A stretch of DNA of 64,000 nucleotides from Botryosphaeria dothidea (Eukaryota > Ascomycota > Dothideomycetes > Botryosphaeriales > Botryosphaeriaceae), in contig WWBZ02000022.1 in the NCBI GenBank assembly GCA_011503125.2, positions 372,001-436,000 of the forward strand, written 5' to 3'. The position numbers were made by a program, and so were the translations under genes. Shown piece by piece: positions 1 to 12,060 of the stretch (its first letter is position 1; each line of letters opens with the position of its first letter). Under the pieces are notes generated by a model that saw only the letters and a list, made by a program, of their open reading frames with translations, was not told the DNA's origin and made no database searches.

Positions 1-3000
1 GCACGAAAATCTTCCTGCACTCAGTCTCGTCCATATTGACACGGAGCTCGATGTAGTCGAAGAGATCCATGCCAGGTAGACCGTGTGGCACCATTTCGAT
101 ATAGTAGTTGACATCATCCTCGAAAAAGTCGGCCATCTCGACGATGTTGGGGTGCTTGAAGCCATCACGGCGGAGGTAGTCAAGGACGTGGATCTCGAGC
201 GGCACGGTTCCGAGGCGTCGATCGCGAGTCCATGTATCAACGAGAATGCGACGTTTCGTGACGTACTTGATGACCATTTTCCTGCTATCGTTCTTGTAAC
301 GACAGAGCTTGACTTGGCCATAGGCGCCTTGGCCCATATCCTCAAGCACGACGAAATCATCGATAGCCTTCTTTTTCGTAGGCGCATTGGGCGTTGACGG
401 TTGTTGCACGGGCGCTGGTTTCGGTTCTTGTCTGGGCGTGGGCGTAGAGTCCGATTCTCTAAGCTGCTTCGATAGTAATGACACGGGCGGAGATTCTCGT
501 CGAGGTGTAGAAGAGTCAGCTTCTTCAGGATGCAGTTGGACGGCCGACTGGCCCGGCGACGGCTGATGGGGCGGAGTGCCGGGTCGCGACATGAGTGGTG
601 TGACAGGCCCGACCCCGTGATTCACCGCGTGAAGTTGTCTCGAGTACGTGATCCAGAGAGCATACACGACTTCAGAAGACGGGTGATGTTCAAGCTCTTC
701 CTCGTTCTCACTCTCCACGATTACGTCGTCGGAAAATTTAGGCGATTTGTCACTTTTGACCACACGCATCTGAACGTCAACCATGATCTCGGCACCATCC
801 CGATGCTTAGCCGGAAGGCCACTAGGTCTCAGGAAAACAGCGGCAGCATCTTCTTTACCTTCCCGCATTGCAAGTAGCGCACGAGCGCGGCGGAAGCTGT
901 GTTCAGGGATAACGATGCCATCGACTAGTGTAAGCTGGTCTTCGTCGGTCATGATGTGAAGGATCTTGTCGAAGCTGGGCAGTAGTTCAGTGACATGCAG
1001 GCCGTCCGGTTTTTCCTGGCCGAAGAGCGCAGAAGAAAAGACCGTGTTGGCGCTCGAGACCTGAAGCGTACCGGCGTTCAAAACGAGGATCCCTGCGATG
1101 TGAGGAAAGCTTGAAACTCGGAAGGTCGACTCTCCGGAAAGCTGATGCACGGTGATCGGGATGTTGATGCTGTTTTGCGTTCGGGCAGTAAATGTCTTGA
1201 GCTCGGCAATCATGTCGAAGTCCAGAGCTCCAGTGTTCGTTCCAGGGACGCGCGGTATTTCCGGGATCAGCCTTGCAATGTCCATACCTCTTCGCACACG
1301 CTCGGTGCCCCAGATTGCTTCTATCGCGCCCTGCCCCTTGACTACGGACCCTATTTCGTCCACCGTCACGTACACCACATCTTCCGCAATCTCCTCGAGA
1401 ACCCAGATGAGGCCGCCGCGCTTTTCCTTGACCCATAAGCTCGCAGCTCCGGTAGCGCCGTTTCGTTTTTGTATCGGAACGACGTCGCCGCAAAGAAGGA
1501 CGCCTCGGGATTTGTTGCCCTGATGATTCAAGCCACCCTTCACGTTCTTCCTCGTCGCGATCGACGAGCCACTCCCGTCGTCGGTTTTCGATCTCTTCTT
1601 GCTTGTGGCTCTCGAAGATGGTTTGCTTAACAACTTGGCCGTGATTCCGTTCCCCATGTTCAGGGAGCTGCTTGCAGGTGCGGGCTTCTGGGCTTGGGCA
1701 GCCTCCAGAGCTTTGCGGGATCCGGCCTCGGGGTCTCTTAGCTTGTCCTCCAGCCATTTCCTCCGCTCATTCTGGACAACTTCCAAAATGCCCATTTTCC
1801 GCACTTCTGATCGCGTCACTCCGAAAACAAGACAGGCCAGGTCGTTTGCTGCGGTAATAGTCCATGGCGCCTGCGCTTCGGTCGTAAAGATGGCCTGGGC
1901 AGCTGGCGCCCAGCGGCTACCGTGCCCATGCGGAGCATTCGCGGTCGTATGTGCACCCGGCACGGGTGTCATGGGTGTTTGCGGAGGTAGTTGTTGCGGG
2001 GAGAGAGTCTGGCTTGCAGCAGTGGAAGGTTCAGCGGCCAAGTATGGTTGAGCCAAGGCGTCATTTAGCCTGCTCTGGATATGTAAGGATGCTGTGTCTG
2101 TGTATGTCCTCTTCAACGCCGCGCGAGACAGTCGCGGTGGCGGCGAATTGCTGGGCGATCCGGAAGCCTGGGACGAGGAGAGCAAACTTCCCTCGCTCTC
2201 CGGGGCCATGGCCTCCTCGATGGTGGGCTTCAGGCCCGGGGAAAATGCAGAGGCGCTCCTCGGGCTGTGGACGGGCGTATTCTCGTCGATCGGCTCCGGG
2301 CTTTCTGACCGGGGAGCAAAGCTCTTGTCGAAAATATTTTCACCCGACGCATCAGCGGGGCCAGTTACGGGCCCCCTCGCGCCCAAGCCATGCGCCTGCA
2401 ATGCCTCCTCCCCGATCAGATTCGCTCGTGCGAGCAGCTCCATCATGCTCTGCAGCTCCTGGTCGCCGCTCAGGCGGGCCTGGGCGCTGGCAATGGCGGG
2501 ATTCGAGGCGGCCCAGCCCAGCTTGTCCCGCATAAAGTCTATGGAGCGCTTCAAGACATTCTGGCGGTTGTATATGAAATCCTCGGACTGGTGGGCGAAA
2601 GAGAAGGAGTGGAGGGATTCGGAGGGGAAGCGACTGAGGTCCTCGCTGAAGTTGAGGGTGGGCGAGCTGGGCCCGGAAACCAAGGTCTGGGAGGAGGAGG
2701 GGTGGCGGGTGGGCGGAAGGGACAGGTTGATGGAGGCAGACCGCGAGTTGGCCGAGCTGCCGCTAGCACGCAGCGGCTGCTGCCGTATGCGGCGGAGGCC
2801 GGAAGCTCCTAGTCCATGCTCATGCTCAGGAACGATGGGAGATCTGGCAGGGTGGTCAGCCTTCCTTGCGGCGGGCACTCGCTCGCTTCACCAACCTGGT
2901 CAGCCTGTCATAGTCCCGCGAGGTGCCCGAGTCGAACGACATGCGCGGGCGGACGGTGTTCACGACAAGGGACGGGTTCGAGGGGTTGCTGTGGGACAGC

Positions 3001-3125
3001 AGGTTGCTGGTGCTCTTGTTCTTGGGCAGCTTGATGTCGCTGGCGGCGGCGAGGGACGTCTGGGGCGGCGGCTGCTCCGCGGACGTGGTGCTTGTGGGTT
3101 TGAAGCCTGCGGAGAAGATGCACAT
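1..3125 (-). CDS. PSK1: PAS-domain serine/threonine kinase (PSK1-like), 3' part cut off by window start
   Basis: Exons 3125..2896 and 2843..1 (continuing beyond the window). The 52-base intron 2844..2895 has donor GTTGGT, branch GCTGAC and acceptor CAG. The second exon is open for 2.84 kb and encodes about 950 residues: a Ser/Pro-rich leader, a PAS-like segment (WTITAANDLACLVFGV, near 1790-1860), a second PAS-like block (GILVLNAGTLQVSSANTVF, near 1020-1090), and the N-lobe of a kinase. The glycine loop is GQGAYGQV (near 310-335) and the lysine lies in VIKYV. TWTRDRRLGTVPLEIHVL and EMVPHGLPGMDLFDY are typical of PAS kinases, which control sugar storage and translation in yeasts. The C-lobe with the catalytic HRD and DFG motifs lies outside the window. 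The start is provisional: 3125 is the first ATG after an in-frame stop, but an acceptor-like CGCAG follows it, so an upstream exon is possible. Confidence 0.88.
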
Positions 3126-5090
3126 CAGAGCTGTCCGGTGCTGGTCTGAGCTTCGGTCGGTGTGGTGATCGGATGCGCGGGCGGCGTGACAGCTTGGACA
3201 GCTCGCGCTCTTCTATTCTGATCACGACGGTCACGTCCCTGAGCGGCGCGAGGTGCCGCCTGCAGCGGGTCGGGCGGGCGACGGGTGACCAACGTCTCTG
3301 CCTGGGCGGCTGAGGCGCCCTCGGGCTCGCCGCTCGCACGCGAGCAGGGCGGGCGGGCGGCACGCGGCAGGCGACATTTTAAGACAGCAATGGACAGCGG
3401 CACTCACCATTGTCATTTGGCGTGCTCATAACCGTACCAGGGGAGCTGACGTGCGGCCAGCGGGGTGTTGGGGGGAGGGCTGGAGGAAGCCGGCGCAGAG
3501 GGGCCGGCGTGGGTTGGGCGAGCGCGGGCGCGGGGGTCTGGGGCCTCTCGCTCTAGTAGCAAATTCCCCAGCGGTCGGGAGAGCGTGGTGAGATTGCTGC
3601 AGGGCAGGCGGCTGCCAATGGGGCTGGACCGTCGAGTCTGGGGGGTTTGGCTTGTGACAGAATTCAAATTGGGGTTCTGCAGACGTCGCACAGTCGTGCT
3701 TTGTTGCAACGCGCAGAAGGGTCTTCGTACAGCGGCAGACAGGCGACCAACCCAGGCGGCAGGTGACGGGCGAGCAAGACAGCAGACAGCTAGCAGCTTG
3801 GCGGGAGACGCAAAGGTGACAGGTCGCTGTGTCCTCGACACCTGCGACGTATGTGCGAGGCAGTGTCTTTTCATCATCGCGCGTTCTCCGCGACCTCCAT
3901 GCGCTCAACAAAGCTAGTGAGCGACCACTCGGGCTCGGCTGACTTCATTCCAGCCCTGGACCCTGAGCAGAATCAGCGGCATCTTTGCCCACGCAACCCA
4001 GCCACCATCTCTGCCACGCCTATGCTTATGAGCGTCTACCGTGCAGCTCTCACGGCGCATGCTGCACGCATGTCACATGTTGGCATGCCCTGCTTCCCCA
4101 GGATCATCGCCTGCGACCCCCAGCCTCTCCACGACGCACGCGCGGCCCTGCCTCCGACTCCCCGCACAAGATCCTATCACGAAAGGCGGTGGTACCAGCG
4201 CTTCTAGTTCAAAGAGAGAAGGGAAAAGGGCTGCTGTGATACGCAGACAGTCGCCTGCTGTTGCCGACTCCGCGCCGGCCCCCTCCCAATGCGTCTTCCC
4301 GTCTTCCACCCGCCCTCGTGTTTACACGCCTCTGGCTCTACGAGCGTACGTGCCGCGTTTGTGCCGCCCGGAACCATGCTCCGTTACCGGGCTTCCGTCG
4401 ACCCGCTACTTCTTAGATCCCGCTCGCTTGCTTGTCATTGTGCTGCTCCAGCAATCTGAAATGGTCTAGACGTACCCATGTACCGAGGCTGGCCTCCCTG
4501 CTGCCGTCACGCCGCGGAGGCAGATGTGTACTGCAACCGCGGTCTGAGATGCAAGCCGGAGAACAAATGCCTCCGTGACTCGTGCAGATAAGGCACGCAT
4601 CTTAATTGTAGGACCGTAAACTCATCATGTGAATCGTTCCGAAACTTTGGTTGCTGGGAGCACATCCTTGGTACCACCGCCCAAACGCAAGGACAGAAGG
4701 TATTGGTTAGCGCAGAGTAAAATACGAGATTCCAAACACGAGCTGGAAAAAGCCAGATCCAGAATGCTATGAAGAATCGAAGCATTCCTTTGGATAGCCT
4801 TGTCACCAGAAATCCAACACATCTACGTTTAAACGGATGTTCCGACTCCCCATTAAATTTGATTTGTTCACGGCCATCGCCACAAGCCGTTGGCTGCAGC
4901 CTCCCTTTGGGACAAGAAGGCTTCTAACTATTGAGTAATGTTGCTCCCGCAGCTGCAGTGCTACAAAATCTCTCATCGACGTCTTGACCGGTAACTCCGT
5001 CAGCAATTGCTTCTGATCAACGGGACGCGACTCCGACCCAATGCTTCTCTATTACCAAAAAAAGAAATTACACGTTGTCCAACCCAACAA
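3126..5090. other. intergenic spacer with kinase 5' flank
   Basis: About 2 kb without a convincing gene. The ORFs here overlap on both strands, are Arg/Pro/Ala-rich and match no family I recognise. An ATG followed closely by a perfect donor (ATG ACA ATG then GTGAGT, around 3403-3416) could be a leader exon of the PAS kinase. Joining it in phase to the CGCAG acceptor near 3105 runs quickly into a stop, so it is not used here. Confidence 0.5.
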
Positions 5091-6965
5091 TCAGTACCGC
5101 AGGTTCTCCTTATGTTCCTCCCAAAAGTTCCTGCACGCTCTATGCATGCTCAACTGATCCACCCACCACTCCCCAAAACTGTCCTCCACATCCACGTCCA
5201 CCTTCCCAATCCTTTCGTTCCTCTTCAACCCGCACAAAGCGCACGACTTAGGCGCTGCGATACCTCCCTCCAACTCCTTGGCCGTCCTTATCGGCATCGT
5301 CTCGGCAATTTCCGGGATAGCACCCACGCTTCTTCCCCTCTCATCTTTTCCATTGACTGATGCGACCACTGACCTCAGTCGTCCCACTTGCTCTTTCCAC
5401 GCCCTCACCACATCCGCTGCCTCCCTATCTTCTTTGGTGGACTCGGAGCGGTCGATGGCCGTCAGCTTCATGCCGCCCGCGCCCGCTCTACCTGCCTGTC
5501 CAATGCTCATGCCTTGCGCGAGGAAGGTATCACGCTTCCAGCGCAGCTTGCGGCCGGTGATGATACGGGCGGCCACGATGCCTACGCTGAGGTAGCCGCG
5601 CAAGAAGCGGACCACGCCTTGATCAGCGAGAATTTTAGGGCGGACGTGCGTTGGTTGAGTGCCGAGGGGCTTGAAGAAGGATGCCTGCGCCGAGGCGAAT
5701 ATGGGCGGGAAGAGAGTGAGAAGAAGCGCGGGCGGAGGGATGTTTGTCGGAGGCAGGGAGTTTGGTGATGGGTCAGGAATCGTCGCCTGCGTGGGGACTT
5801 GGAAGCCGCTTGGTTTAGGGCTTGAGGAGGAAACTGGCGCCGCCGCGGGTGTCGTGGGAATCAGGTCATCCCAGTCATCATCGAAACCTAGTGGTTGACC
5901 AATTGGTTTTGAATTAGTCGTCCGAGGTTTGGGTGCGGGTGCTTTGGAGGTTCGGCTTTTCGGTGGTGTCTTTGCCGAAGACGGCTGTGTTGCACCAAAT
6001 GCTGGTTGCGGTGCTCCCGACTTTGAAGCAAATTTGGCTGTAGTGCTCTTCTTCCAATCCTCCTGCTTGGACGTTGGGGCCACTGAAGTAAGCGGATCTG
6101 ATACTTCTAATTCACCGAGAAGTGCGTCAATGTTAAGTGCTGTCGCTGACGCAGGTGGAGCCTTTTGTGCAGGCTTTGACGGCTGTGGCGTCTGTGGCGG
6201 CAAAGGAGCGGGAGCGGGTTGAGACACAGGCGCTGGAGTAGAGACAGGCGCAGGTGCTGGTTGCTCGAATCCTGGCGTAGCGTCCTCAAAATCACCAAAG
6301 TCATCGTCTTCTGAAAGGTTCTCAGCATCGAACAGAACGTTTGGATCACGTGGGGCGGCTGGTTTGCTCGGGGCCGGAGCAGGTGCTGTCGGTGGAGCTG
6401 CAAAGCTCTGCTGGACACTCGTACTTTGCGGGCGTGATGGTACACCAAAGGCACTGAAGTCAAAAGGATCATTTTTAGATGGCGGAGGATTCAATGCAGG
6501 CTGTGGGGCAGAAGCCGTTGAGGTTCCAGAAAAGGCATTAATGCCGGTAAGGCTGCTTGACGAGCGGAGACTAGCCCACGGATCCGGTGCCTGGGAGGTG
6601 GTATTAATAGAGGTCGAACTTGGAAGGGCTACAGATTGAGCAGGGGTGGATGCATCAGCGAAATCTCCCCAATCGTCGTCATTGCTGGCTTCGGCTTGGT
6701 TTGACGTTGTCGGAGCTCCTGTCGCGGTGGAAAGGCCGGACGCCTGGGAAGCAAAGGAACTCACGCCGGTGTTGAAAGAATTTGCAGCTATGGGGGGAGG
6801 GTTGAAGGATGCGGAGGGCTGGCTCAGTCCGGCAAGGTCATCAAAAAGGGAGAAGCTTGTCTGTCCGGGCTGGGCGGCTGGGGGCGGTTGATGCTGGGCG
6901 GGCCGTTTCTGCTGTCCCGGTGGCGGCGGAGGGCTGCCGAACTCAGAAAGGAGGTCGAAAGACAT
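5091..6965 (-). CDS. 624-aa acidic-motif protein, possible AP-1/clathrin adaptor accessory factor
   Basis: Single exon. The ORF extends upstream to 7253, but ATG 6965 (MSFDLLSEFGS) is the likelier start because the upstream residues are Arg/Ala-rich and lie in the divergent promoter. The protein is mostly disordered Pro/Ser/Ala sequence punctuated by acidic aromatic motifs: DDDWGDFADAS, EDDDFGDFEDATPGFE and FDDDWDDL. These resemble the W/F-acidic motifs that bind the ears of AP-1 gamma and GGA adaptors. The conserved-looking C-terminal 200 residues include FFKPLGTQPTHVRPKIL, RFLRGYLSVGIVAARIITGR and a CALC...HRAC pair that could hold a metal. A role in trans-Golgi/endosome clathrin traffic is inference from the motifs only; I do not recognise a named orthologue with certainty. 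Confidence 0.8.
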   Translation of the reverse strand: MSFDLLSEFGSPPPPPGQQKRPAQHQPPPAAQPGQTSFSLFDDLAGLSQPSASFNPPPIAANSFNTGVSSFASQASGLSTATGAPTTSNQAEASNDDDWGDFADASTPAQSVALPSSTSINTTSQAPDPWASLRSSSSLTGINAFSGTSTASAPQPALNPPPSKNDPFDFSAFGVPSRPQSTSVQQSFAAPPTAPAPAPSKPAAPRDPNVLFDAENLSEDDDFGDFEDATPGFEQPAPAPVSTPAPVSQPAPAPLPPQTPQPSKPAQKAPPASATALNIDALLGELEVSDPLTSVAPTSKQEDWKKSTTAKFASKSGAPQPAFGATQPSSAKTPPKSRTSKAPAPKPRTTNSKPIGQPLGFDDDWDDLIPTTPAAAPVSSSSPKPSGFQVPTQATIPDPSPNSLPPTNIPPPALLLTLFPPIFASAQASFFKPLGTQPTHVRPKILADQGVVRFLRGYLSVGIVAARIITGRKLRWKRDTFLAQGMSIGQAGRAGAGGMKLTAIDRSESTKEDREAADVVRAWKEQVGRLRSVVASVNGKDERGRSVGAIPEIAETMPIRTAKELEGGIAAPKSCALCGLKRNERIGKVDVDVEDSFGEWWVDQLSMHRACRNFWEEHKENLRY

Positions 6966-7524
6966 GGCGAACACGAGGCCAGCTGGTGTTCGAAGGAAGC
7001 GAAGGGGGGAGAAGTGGTGGGGGTTGAAAGGCTGACCTGGTGATGTTGGCGGGGAGGAGTTCGAGACACAGGCCACCAGGTCGCTCGCGCCTGCCAGAAG
7101 TCGCCTGGCGCTCGCCTGCCGGACGGGCCGAGACAGCTTGGTTTTGCCGTGCCTGAGGTGCCCGCTGCTCGCCGCACCACTCGCAGCCCTCGCTCGCCGC
7201 CCCCAACAGTCGGTAATGTCGACCACGAACGCAAAGGCGTCGCTGTGGCGCAAACGTCTCCGCTAGAAACGGCTTTAGGCTCCGGCCCGTCTCCACCGCA
7301 CCACTTCTCGCCATTGAGTGGAAGGGCGGAAGGGGGTCGCACGGCAGGCCACTGGCTTCCAATACGGAGATGCTATTTCGGGCAATCCTCAGGCAGAGAA
7401 ATGAACTACGCGCTTTCTAGACCTCTAGTATAAATTCTGCCGCAATGCCCATCATGTTTTGAGCTCCGTCGGCCCGCTCAGCTTCCAATCCCCATCCTTC
7501 CTTCCTCTTGCACAAACCGCCGCG
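6966..7524. promoter_or_regulatory. divergent promoter between adaptor-like gene and GH71 gene
   Basis: 559 bases between two divergent starts. A TATA box (TATAAA, 7429-7434) stands 91 bases before the GH71 ATG. No clear TATA faces the minus-strand gene. Confidence 0.5.
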
Positions 7525-8928
7525 ATGAAGCTGTCCGCCATTTTTGCCACACTGGCTGCTCTGGCCGGTGAGGCCACTGCGAAAGCCGTGTTCGCCCATT
7601 TCATGGTACGGGTCGACCTCTCCGCAAAGCCTCACAACGTGCAACTAACCTTGGGGAATCTATAGGTCGGCAATGTGGTGAACAATTACAACGTTGACAA
7701 TTGGAAGAACGACATCAAGCTCGCCCAAGCCTCTGGTATTGATGGCTTCGTTCTGAACATCACTCCGCCCTTGAGCGACGCTTTGCGCACACAGATCGCG
7801 GCTGCCTTCATTGCCGCCAATGACCTGAAGAGCGAGTGGAAGAACTTCTTCTCTTTCGACTATCTGGGTAATAACATGCCTTGGGATGCCGCCCACATCG
7901 CCTCTCTCATGAAGGAGTATGGACCGAACTACGCATACCAGAAGGCCTCCAGGAATGGTGCAAACCTGCCTTTCGTTTCGACCTTCGAGGGTGGCGACCA
8001 TGCCGGCGATTGGGCCAGCATCAAGTCCCAAGTCGACGTCTATCTCGTTCCCGACTGGACGGGCTCAGGCACCGATCTTGTGAAGGCGAACATCAATGCA
8101 GGTGCGAGCATTGACGGTTTCTTCTCCTGGGACATGTGGCCCGAAGGTGCCAACGACATGAGCACCCAGCCGGACACCACCTGGAAGAACGCCATCAGCG
8201 GCAAGGCCTACATGATGGGCATCTCGCCCTGGTTTTTCACGGATCTGAAGGGCTGGAACAAGCAGCGTCTCTGGCGCGGCGATGACCTTTGGGCAGACCG
8301 CTGGGAGCAAATCCAGCAGGTCAACCCCGATTTTGTCGAGATTGTCACCTGGAACGACTACGGCGAGAGCCACTACATCGGCCCCATCTGGGGCCCCGGT
8401 ATTCCGCAAGACACCGTGGCCAATGCTGATGCCCGTTGGTACGTCGAAGGTTACAGCCACCAGCACTGGCGCGACCTTCTTCCTTACTACATCGCCCGCT
8501 ACAAGAACGGCAGCCCGCCAGCCGTGACTCAGGAGAAGATCACCTGGTGGTACCGCCTTACGCCCAAGGCCGCCGGATCCACCGAGGTCACCGGTAACGA
8601 CTGCTCTTACCAGCCCTGCCTCGACCCCAACGATGTTGTCCAGGACAAGATCTTCTTCACCGCGTTGATCAGCGACCCCGCCAACACCAACATTGTTGTC
8701 CAGGTTGGCAACAACGCGCCAGTGACCCACGCCGCGACGGCGGTCGGCATCAACCACTTCTCGCAACCGTTCAACGGACAGTACGGCAATGTGACATTCT
8801 CAATCGTGAGAAATGGCAAGGGTGTCCTGTCGGGAACGGGTTATGCGATCGTGGCGCAACCGGTGGATGGAAGGAGGAACTATAACGCGTATGTGGGTGG
8901 AGTTCCGAACACTTACGCCGATTTGTGA
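7525..8928 (+). CDS. secreted glycoside hydrolase family 71 alpha-1,3-glucanase (mutanase)
   Basis: Exons 7525..7605 and 7666..8928; 447 aa. The 60-base intron has donor GTACGG, branch ACTAAC and acceptor TAG. It joins AVFAHFM to VGNVVNNYNV, rebuilding the GH71 N-terminal signature AVFAHFMVGNV. A signal peptide (MKLSAIFATLAALAGEATA) precedes it. Further family motifs are GIDGFVLNITP, FFSWDMWPEG and EIVTWNDYGESHYIGP near residue 245. The length fits a catalytic domain without a carbohydrate-binding module. The enzyme would hydrolyse alpha-1,3-glucan in the hyphal wall or in other fungi and plaque-type glucans. ATG 7525 was chosen because it opens the signal peptide. Confidence 0.93.
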
Positions 8929-9361
8929 GTCGGGCGCGCAAGAAATGGTAGGAGGCCGTGATGAAGGAACGCATGTATGCCAAAATCAGGAAAAGAACAA
9001 AGGCGATCGCTAGGTCAATAGAGAAATTCATGTTGGCACAGAGCTAATGGAGGTGAGGTGACACGAGGCAACAAAAGGTGCAAGTGAGGCATAGGCCGGA
9101 TTGTTGCGGTTACTTGCTCGCAGTGAAAGAATATCTAAACCAGCACGAGCGTGACGCGTCGGTCGTCGGTCGCTGTCCCAACAACCCAAGCAACCCGGCC
9201 AGGTAGGTAAGCACTCCATTCAAGCTACTCCTCCTCGATGATTTATACATACATACACACACACAAGTCAGATCACTCAGCAAAAGATGTGAAGCACATC
9301 TGAGCACCCAGCCAGCGGCTGATTCCCCTGCCACCCCCACCGTTTTTAAAGGTCGTGGTCA

Positions 9362-9500
9362 CCTGTCTTCTCTATTTTTTTTTTGCACTCTTCTCTTCCC
9401 TTGGTTTCTCTCCTCTCCTGTTCTTTTCTTGCCCGCTCTCCCCTCTTTTCTTGCCTGGGCCTTTTCTTTCTCTTCTCCTCTCTTTTTTCCTCGCCTTGTT
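9362..9500 (+). repeat. polypyrimidine (CT-rich) low-complexity tract
   Basis: About 140 bases that are almost entirely C and T on the plus strand. CT-rich stretches commonly precede transcription starts in filamentous fungi, but no credible gene follows within 1 kb. It may be promoter remnant or simple low-complexity sequence. Confidence 0.6.
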
Positions 9501-10414
9501 TTTTCTGAAACCCCCAATGGGTTAGCTATACCCCATCCTCCCCTGCCGTTGAGAGGCGCAGTCCCTCGGTGTTGTTCTTTCCAACTCCCTGCCGACCAGG
9601 GTTGTGGTGGAGCGTGGGGCTCGGGCCCTGAGTCCACCGCCTGGTGGGCAGCGAGGAGTGTTGAGTGTGTGAGGGAGAAAAAAAGGTCTTGGAGTGGAGG
9701 GGCGGAGGGGTATTTATAACCTGAGGTTCCACTAGCGCGGTCGGGTCACGGGGAGGGTGATCTGGGGGTCCAGGGTCTTGGAACCTTCCACGCGCGTCTT
9801 TGTAGTCAGAACTGGAAGGCACAGAGCTGGGACCGAGGGCTGCTCTTGCCTAAAACGTTGCTGATCTCCACATTTCACTTCTGTCTGCTTGGCATGTGGC
9901 AGCGGAACGCGTCTTAGCGCGAGTGAAAATGCGTGAAGATGCTGACTACTCTCAACAGAACAACGTCACCGTCAGCTACAGGCGCCCGTGCTCCTGAGCC
10001 ACAGTCACAGCTTTCTGTGATTCTTTTATTTTGAACCACGGCAAAGCTCGATTGGGCAAAATTGAGGAAATTTTTGGCGGCGGAACTGTCCGTGAGGAGC
10101 CAAAGCATTCACAGGCTTTAGTATGCTTCCGGCTGCGCGACAGACTAGTCACGCCGCTTCACCTTGTATGTACTTCACTTTGTAGCCAAACTCTTGTCAC
10201 CACTGTGCGCACGCATAGCCGATCTCGCTGGAGTTTTCCCATACTGATCGTTGACCGTGACTTCTGTGCGGCTGCGGGCGAGTCGCTCTTTCTATGTGCC
10301 GCATGCTAGCATTCACTTCAACACGCTGCTCGTCACAACCACTGCTCACCAAGGAACTACCGTTTAGGACGTTATATGATCGTATTGTACATAATGCCGC
10401 AAATTTTCAGATCA

Positions 10415-10933
10415 ATGACTCCTCAAGACATTTCAGACTCAGCCCGAACTCACCCTGCGAACGCCCCGCACCTTGGCCCTCTCCACCTCACTCACCTTCA
10501 AGCCCCAACTGACCTGACGGCAGCATACCACGTTGGCTCATTGTCACCTTGAGAAGCTCAACGTGCTCGGTATTCCTGCATTCATTATCTCTACCACGGA
10601 ATCAAGCACAACATGGGTCATGCGACATGACGAGATAACCGTCGCTGACTTCATCTTCCTCGAACAACAAGCCAGCTTCGTCGGCACCGCTGCTAAGGAC
10701 CATCCTCACTGGCACCTACTCGTTCATATCATCTTGAATCCTAACGAGGATATGAGATCGTTCATCTTCAGTAGCCTGACCATCAGCCCAAGCCAAGTCA
10801 ATACTACAACAACTCCGACGCGCATAGCCTTCTGGACAGGCTCTCCAACCAGCGCAGGATAATCGAAGAATTCAAGCACGCGCTCCAGATGGGATACTCC
10901 GCGTTCTTCGAGTACCATGCAATGGGCAGGTGA
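10415..10933 (+). pseudogene. broken or heavily spliced ORF chain, function unknown
   Basis: Three protein-like pieces follow each other in alternating frames. Piece one starts at ATG 10415 (MTPQDISDSARTHPAN...) and runs to a stop near 10550. Piece two uses another frame (KLNVLGIPAFIISTTESS to about 10800). Piece three returns to the first frame (YYNNSDAHSLLDRLSNQ..., with ALQMGYSAFFEYHAMGR at the end) and stops at 10931-10933. No clean intron signals link them. Composition is unlike the flanking noise, so this may be a decayed gene or one with poorly visible introns. No family recognised. Confidence 0.3.
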
Positions 10934-12052
10934 TTCGGGGATCTTTGCGCTTTAGGTTGCGCTTTTGCACGAGGCCAGGATCCTTCCGCCGAACATACGA
11001 GATACAGCGCAGACACGCAGTGGCACTCACAAACACGCCGAGAGAAGCATTTCCGGAAATAAACGAAGTGTTTGACAGTTGCAGTCTCGCTAAAGTTGCC
11101 CGAGTCATTTTTTGATGAACTTACAAACCGTTTCCTCGAGGCTACGCGGGCGGATATCGAAGTGCTGTCATCTCTCTACTGGAGCATAAACATGAATGCC
11201 ACAATATAAGTCGCTGTTGCGTATCGTGCGCACCATATTTAACGAAGCCATTCGGACGAATGTTTCGATTTCCCATAGCACTTGCAATAAAAGTCCGTCT
11301 GTAGACATTTCGCATTTAGCGCTAACACTGTATGCAGCACTCGTGTTGGTCGCGGGGGATATCCCATCGGGACGGGCCTCGTATCAGTCAACGCCTCCCG
11401 CAACTACGGCGTCTCTTCTTTCAACCTACACTCTGTTTGTGATGCACACAGTGCAAAAGATCTTCGTTTTCGTCTTGGAGAACAATAGCCCGACAGCCGA
11501 GCAATCCCGGGATTCCTGCTGGCGCATTCTACTAATGACTCAAATCCAAACGCCATCGTATTTGACGAGTCGATGACCGACCTAATCAGCCGTGGATTGC
11601 AAATTGCATCTTGGGTATGCCGGCCCAAGGACTTTGGGAGAGGTTCCTTATCCACTAAAAGTAGCATGAAACAGGAGCTCAGGCCATTGTGAAGTCCCGA
11701 GATCGGTGCGGGAACGGGGAAACACCTACCAAATGCCGGGCCTTGTCGAAGCACATTAGTTTATATATATCTGATGAGCCACACGCTAAGAAGAAGAGGG
11801 TGCGCTGATTTGTGGAGATGGCCATCGGCAGTCGAACGATGCAGGCTTGCAACAGTTGATGTAATCACGCATGCAGCCGTTGGAAAAGAATAAACCGGCG
11901 GTCAGTCTTGGGTTGTGCGCCCCTTTCCCTGCATCTGTTCCAAGCCCCAACAACAAGGCCGGTGGTAACCTCATAACGTCATCCCCGTCAATCTCTGGCC
12001 CGAAACAGGCCCGTTCATCTCCTATCTCGTATTTCGCCATCGCCACGATGTG

Positions 12053-12060
12053 TATATAAA
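12053..12060 (+). promoter_or_regulatory. TATA box of small secreted protein gene
   Basis: TATATAAA lies 120 bases before the ATG at 12180, a usual spacing for a fungal gene with a short leader. Confidence 0.55.

Noticed and set aside
987..1757. 256-codon minus-strand ORF within the PAS-kinase region
   Set aside because: Arg/Gly-rich and out of frame with the long kinase frame, which carries recognisable PAS and kinase motifs over the same bases.
6966..7253. Longer 720-residue form of the acidic-motif protein
   Set aside because: The extra 96 residues are Arg/Ala-rich, lie in the divergent promoter and precede a much better start (MSFDLLSEFGS).
11251..11274. Single arm-like stretch CGGACGAATGTTTC
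   Set aside because: About three quarters identical to a repeat arm but without a partner within 100 bases; kept only as a note in the spacer entry.
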